From contig JAISQV010000129.1 of NCBI GenBank assembly GCA_031273985.1, forward strand, positions 1-7,748: DNA of 7,748 nt, in the 5' to 3' direction. The position numbers were made by a program, and so were the translations under genes. This document shows positions 5,619 to 7,748 of this stretch, one piece after another; the first letter of the stretch is position 1; every line of letters starts with the position of its first letter. A model generated the notes under the pieces. That model had not been told where the DNA came from and did not search any database. It saw nothing but the letters and a program-made list of their open reading frames with translations. The DNA is from Spirochaetaceae bacterium. GTDB lineage: Bacteria > Spirochaetota > Spirochaetia > Treponematales > Breznakiellaceae.

Positions 5619-6180
5619 CCATGAGGAGAAGCGCGGCTCCGGCGGGCGCTTCCGTTCCACCACGGTGCTGGCGGTGCGCAGGGGCGGCGTCGTCGCCATG
5701 GCCGGGGACGGCCAGGTAACTTTCGGCGAGACGGTGATGAAGAACAATGCCCGCAAGGTGCGCCGCCTCCTGGACGGCAAGGTGCTCTGCGGTTTTGCCG
5801 GGGCCACCGCCGACGCCTTCACCCTCTTTGATCGCTTTGAGGGAAAACTCAAGGAATACTCCGGGGACCTTACCAGGGCGGCGGTGGAACTTGCCACCGA
5901 ATGGAGAACGGACCGTAACCTCCGGCGCCTTGAGGCCATGCTCCTCGTGGCGGACAAGGCCAAGACCCTCCTCATCTCCGGCACCGGCGATGTGGTGGAG
6001 CCCGCCACGGACGCCCTGGCCATAGGCAGCGGGGGGAACTATGCCTACGCCGCGGCCCTGGCCTACCTGGACGAAGGAACCCTGCCGGCCCCTGAAATTG
6101 CCGAGCGGAGCCTTAAAATTGCGGGGGATATTTGCATATACACTAACGGGCAGATCACCCTGGAGGTACTGGAATCATGA
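5605..6180 (+). CDS. hslV: ATP-dependent protease subunit HslV (ClpQ)
   Basis: Proteolytic subunit of HslUV: a threonine protease related to the proteasome beta subunit, forming a double hexameric chamber in the cytoplasm that degrades proteins unfolded by HslU. The precursor is 191 residues. The conserved N-terminus of the mature enzyme, TTVLAVRR, begins at T19, the expected nucleophile after self-processing. In mature numbering D17 (AGDGQVTFG) and K33 (MKNNARKVRRL) are present, as are GFAGATADAFTLFDRFE, the AVELATEWRTDR block, LLISGTGDVVEP, AIGSGGNYA and the C-terminal GDICIYTNGQITLE. The mature part is about 173 residues, close to the E. coli enzyme. The 18-residue leader (MKNRNHEEKRGSGGRFRS) is unusually long; E. 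coli loses only the initiator Met. The start overlaps xerC by 14 nt and the stop overlaps hslU by 4 nt, ensuring matched synthesis of both subunits. Confidence 0.97.
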   Translation: MKNRNHEEKRGSGGRFRSTTVLAVRRGGVVAMAGDGQVTFGETVMKNNARKVRRLLDGKVLCGFAGATADAFTLFDRFEGKLKEYSGDLTRAAVELATEWRTDRNLRRLEAMLLVADKAKTLLISGTGDVVEPATDALAIGSGGNYAYAAALAYLDEGTLPAPEIAERSLKIAGDICIYTNGQITLEVLES

Positions 6181-7721
6181 CTGAAACAAAAACAGCGGTT
6201 CCCAGGGAACTTACGCCCCGGGAAATTGTAGCGGAGCTGGACAAGTACATCGTGGGCCAGAAGAAGGCGAAACGGGCCGTGGCGGTAGCCCTGCGCAACC
6301 GCTTCCGCCGCCTCAAACTGGACCCGGAGCTCCAGGAAGACATAGCGCCGAAAAACATACTCATGATAGGCCCCACGGGGGTGGGAAAAACCGAAATAGC
6401 CCGCCGCCTGGCCCGCCTTGCCGGCTCCCCCTTCATCAAGGTAGAGGCCACCAAGTACACCGAGGTGGGCTACGTGGGCCGGGACGTGGAATCCATGATA
6501 CGGGACCTCATGGCGGCGGGCGTGCAGATGGTGCGCCAGGAAATGCAGGAATCCGTAACCGCCGAGGCGGAGCGGCGGGCCGAAGAAGCCCTGCTGGACC
6601 TGCTTCTCCCCTCTCCCCATAAGAAAAGCAAGAAAAATAACAATCCCGCCCCCGTACTGCGCCCCATGGGCTCCTTCCAGTTCAGCCCCAACAACGGGGG
6701 GCCCGGCCCCTCCCTGGTGGGGACCACGATACAGGTGGGCATCCCCGTGAGCAGGGGCGCCGCAGACCAGGGGGAGGACGGGGCCGAAGAAGCCCTCCGG
6801 GAAGAGGATGAGGAGGAGGCAAGAAAGTCCGGCGGCGTCCGGGACTCCACCCGCGAAACCTTCCGGGCCAAGCTCCGCGCCGGGGAACTGGAAGAACGCA
6901 CCGTGGAGATCACGGTGAACCAGGCCCCGCAGTTCCCCGCCTTCGAGGTCATGGGCGGCGGCATGGAGGGCCTTGAAGAAAGCCTCTCCGGCATAGCCGG
7001 CATATTCGGGGGCAACAAAAAGAAAAAAGTCGTTACCGTGGGCCGCGCCCGGGAGATCCTCATCACCGAAGAATCGGAAAAACTCATAGACCGGGACCGG
7101 GTAAGCGACGAGGCCCGGCAGCGGGTCGAGCAGACCGGCATCGTCTTCATCGATGAAATAGACAAGATAGCCGTCAAGGGGGACCGGGGCGGCGGTCCCG
7201 ACGTGTCCCGCGAAGGGGTGCAGCGGGACATACTCCCCATCGTGGAGGGCGCCATCGTAAATACCCGCTGGGGGCCGGTGAACACGGACCACATACTCTT
7301 CATCGCCGCCGGCGCCTTCAATGTCAGCAAACCCTCGGATCTGATCCCGGAACTCCAGGGCCGCTTCCCCCTGCGCGTGGAACTCGAATCCCTGGGCAAA
7401 GAAGAATTCCTGCGCATCCTGACGGAGCCCAAGAACGCCCTGATCAGGCAGTACACGGAACTCCTCGGCACGGAAGGCGTGGAAATAGCCTTCACCCCCG
7501 ACGCTGTGGAGCGTCTCGCGGCGCTGGCGGCGGAGGTCAATTCCCGCCTCGAAAACATAGGCGCCCGGCGGCTCCACACGATCATGGAGGCCCTCCTCGA
7601 AACGCTCTCCTTCGAAGCGCCGGACATGGCCCCCGCCAAAGTGCCCATAGACCAGGGCTACGTGGACGAGCGCCTTGCCGACATCGTCAAGGATCAGGAC
7701 CTGGGGAGGTACATCCTGTGA
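6177..7721 (+). CDS. hslU: ATP-dependent protease ATPase subunit HslU (ClpY), with enlarged I domain
   Basis: AAA+ hexameric unfoldase that feeds substrates into HslV. The 514-residue product is about 70 longer than the 443-residue E. coli protein. Visible in order: LTPREIVAELDKYIVGQKKAK start (12-32), Walker A GPTGVGKT (65-72), pore loop GYVG (98-101), the I domain (about 105-310), Walker B IVFIDEID (322-329), the sensor-1 region FIAAGAFN (375-382), the arginine finger in GRFPLRVEL (R396), sensor 2 GARRLH (462-467) and the C-terminal tail DLGRYIL that docks into HslV. Most extra length lies at about 146-224, between LLLP and the conserved TRETFRAKLRAGELEE: a Lys/Asn patch, a Gly/Pro/Asn-rich middle and a Glu/Asp-rich stretch. 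GGAGG at 6162-6166 lies 10 nt before the ATG, and ATGA overlaps the hslV stop. All ATPase motifs are intact, so the protein should be active. Confidence 0.97.
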   Translation: MTETKTAVPRELTPREIVAELDKYIVGQKKAKRAVAVALRNRFRRLKLDPELQEDIAPKNILMIGPTGVGKTEIARRLARLAGSPFIKVEATKYTEVGYVGRDVESMIRDLMAAGVQMVRQEMQESVTAEAERRAEEALLDLLLPSPHKKSKKNNNPAPVLRPMGSFQFSPNNGGPGPSLVGTTIQVGIPVSRGAADQGEDGAEEALREEDEEEARKSGGVRDSTRETFRAKLRAGELEERTVEITVNQAPQFPAFEVMGGGMEGLEESLSGIAGIFGGNKKKKVVTVGRAREILITEESEKLIDRDRVSDEARQRVEQTGIVFIDEIDKIAVKGDRGGGPDVSREGVQRDILPIVEGAIVNTRWGPVNTDHILFIAAGAFNVSKPSDLIPELQGRFPLRVELESLGKEEFLRILTEPKNALIRQYTELLGTEGVEIAFTPDAVERLAALAAEVNSRLENIGARRLHTIMEALLETLSFEAPDMAPAKVPIDQGYVDERLADIVKDQDLGRYIL

Positions 7722-7730
7722 GGAATAAGG

Positions 7731-7748
7731 AGGGGGCAGCCGCCCCCT
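7731..7748 (+). terminator. GC-rich hairpin after hslU, possible terminator (cut by window end)
   Basis: AGGGGGC (7731-7737) pairs perfectly with GCCCCCT (7742-7748) around the loop AGCC, starting 10 nt after the hslU stop. The position suits an intrinsic terminator or an attenuating hairpin between hslU and the next gene, but the bases that would show a T-run lie beyond the window. Confidence 0.4.

Noticed and set aside
6063..7577. A 504-codon minus-strand open frame opposite hslU
   Set aside because: Same reason: it is fully antisense to an intact hslU, with no motif and no ribosome binding site of note.

Overview
The window is a tightly packed stretch of bacterial chromosome with every gene on the + strand and almost no non-coding DNA. 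In order it holds: the catalytic end of a XerD-like tyrosine recombinase (its start lies upstream of the window), a membrane-anchored TPR protein of unknown function, the DNA-processing protein DprA, DNA topoisomerase I (TopA), a XerC-like tyrosine recombinase, and the two subunits of the HslUV (ClpQY) ATP-dependent protease. There are no tRNA or rRNA genes, insertion sequences, CRISPR repeats or phage genes that I can see.

The organism is probably a GC-rich spirochaete of the Treponema group; this is inference, not proof. The order dprA-topA-xerC-hslV-hslU resembles what I recall for treponemes, where flagellar genes beginning with flgB follow. The same core order is known in Bacillus subtilis (smf-topA-trmFO-codV-clpQ-clpY-codY-flgB), but trmFO and codY are absent here. 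GC content looks above 60 % by eye (not counted exactly), yet ATA isoleucine codons are frequent.

Layout: 1-663 xerD 3' part; 653-1411 TPR protein; 1401-2372 dprA; 2373-2413 the only intergenic gap, preceded by a perfect 16-nt palindrome across the last dprA codons; 2414-4618 topA; 4608-5618 xerC; 5605-6180 hslV; 6177-7721 hslU; 7731-7748 a GC-rich hairpin cut by the window edge. Every other junction overlaps (11, 11, 11, 14 and 4 nt), so the genes almost certainly form one operon with translational coupling.

Functionally the cluster combines chromosome maintenance (XerC/XerD dimer resolution, TopA supercoil relaxation, DprA loading of RecA on single-stranded DNA) with protein quality control (HslUV). 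It is essentially a conserved housekeeping operon, and I do not see an undescribed system. The points most worth checking are an enlarged acidic/basic insertion in the HslU I domain, a long HslV leader ahead of the catalytic threonine, both Xer recombinases in one operon, a DprA without the usual C-terminal winged helix, and the palindrome at the dprA-topA junction.
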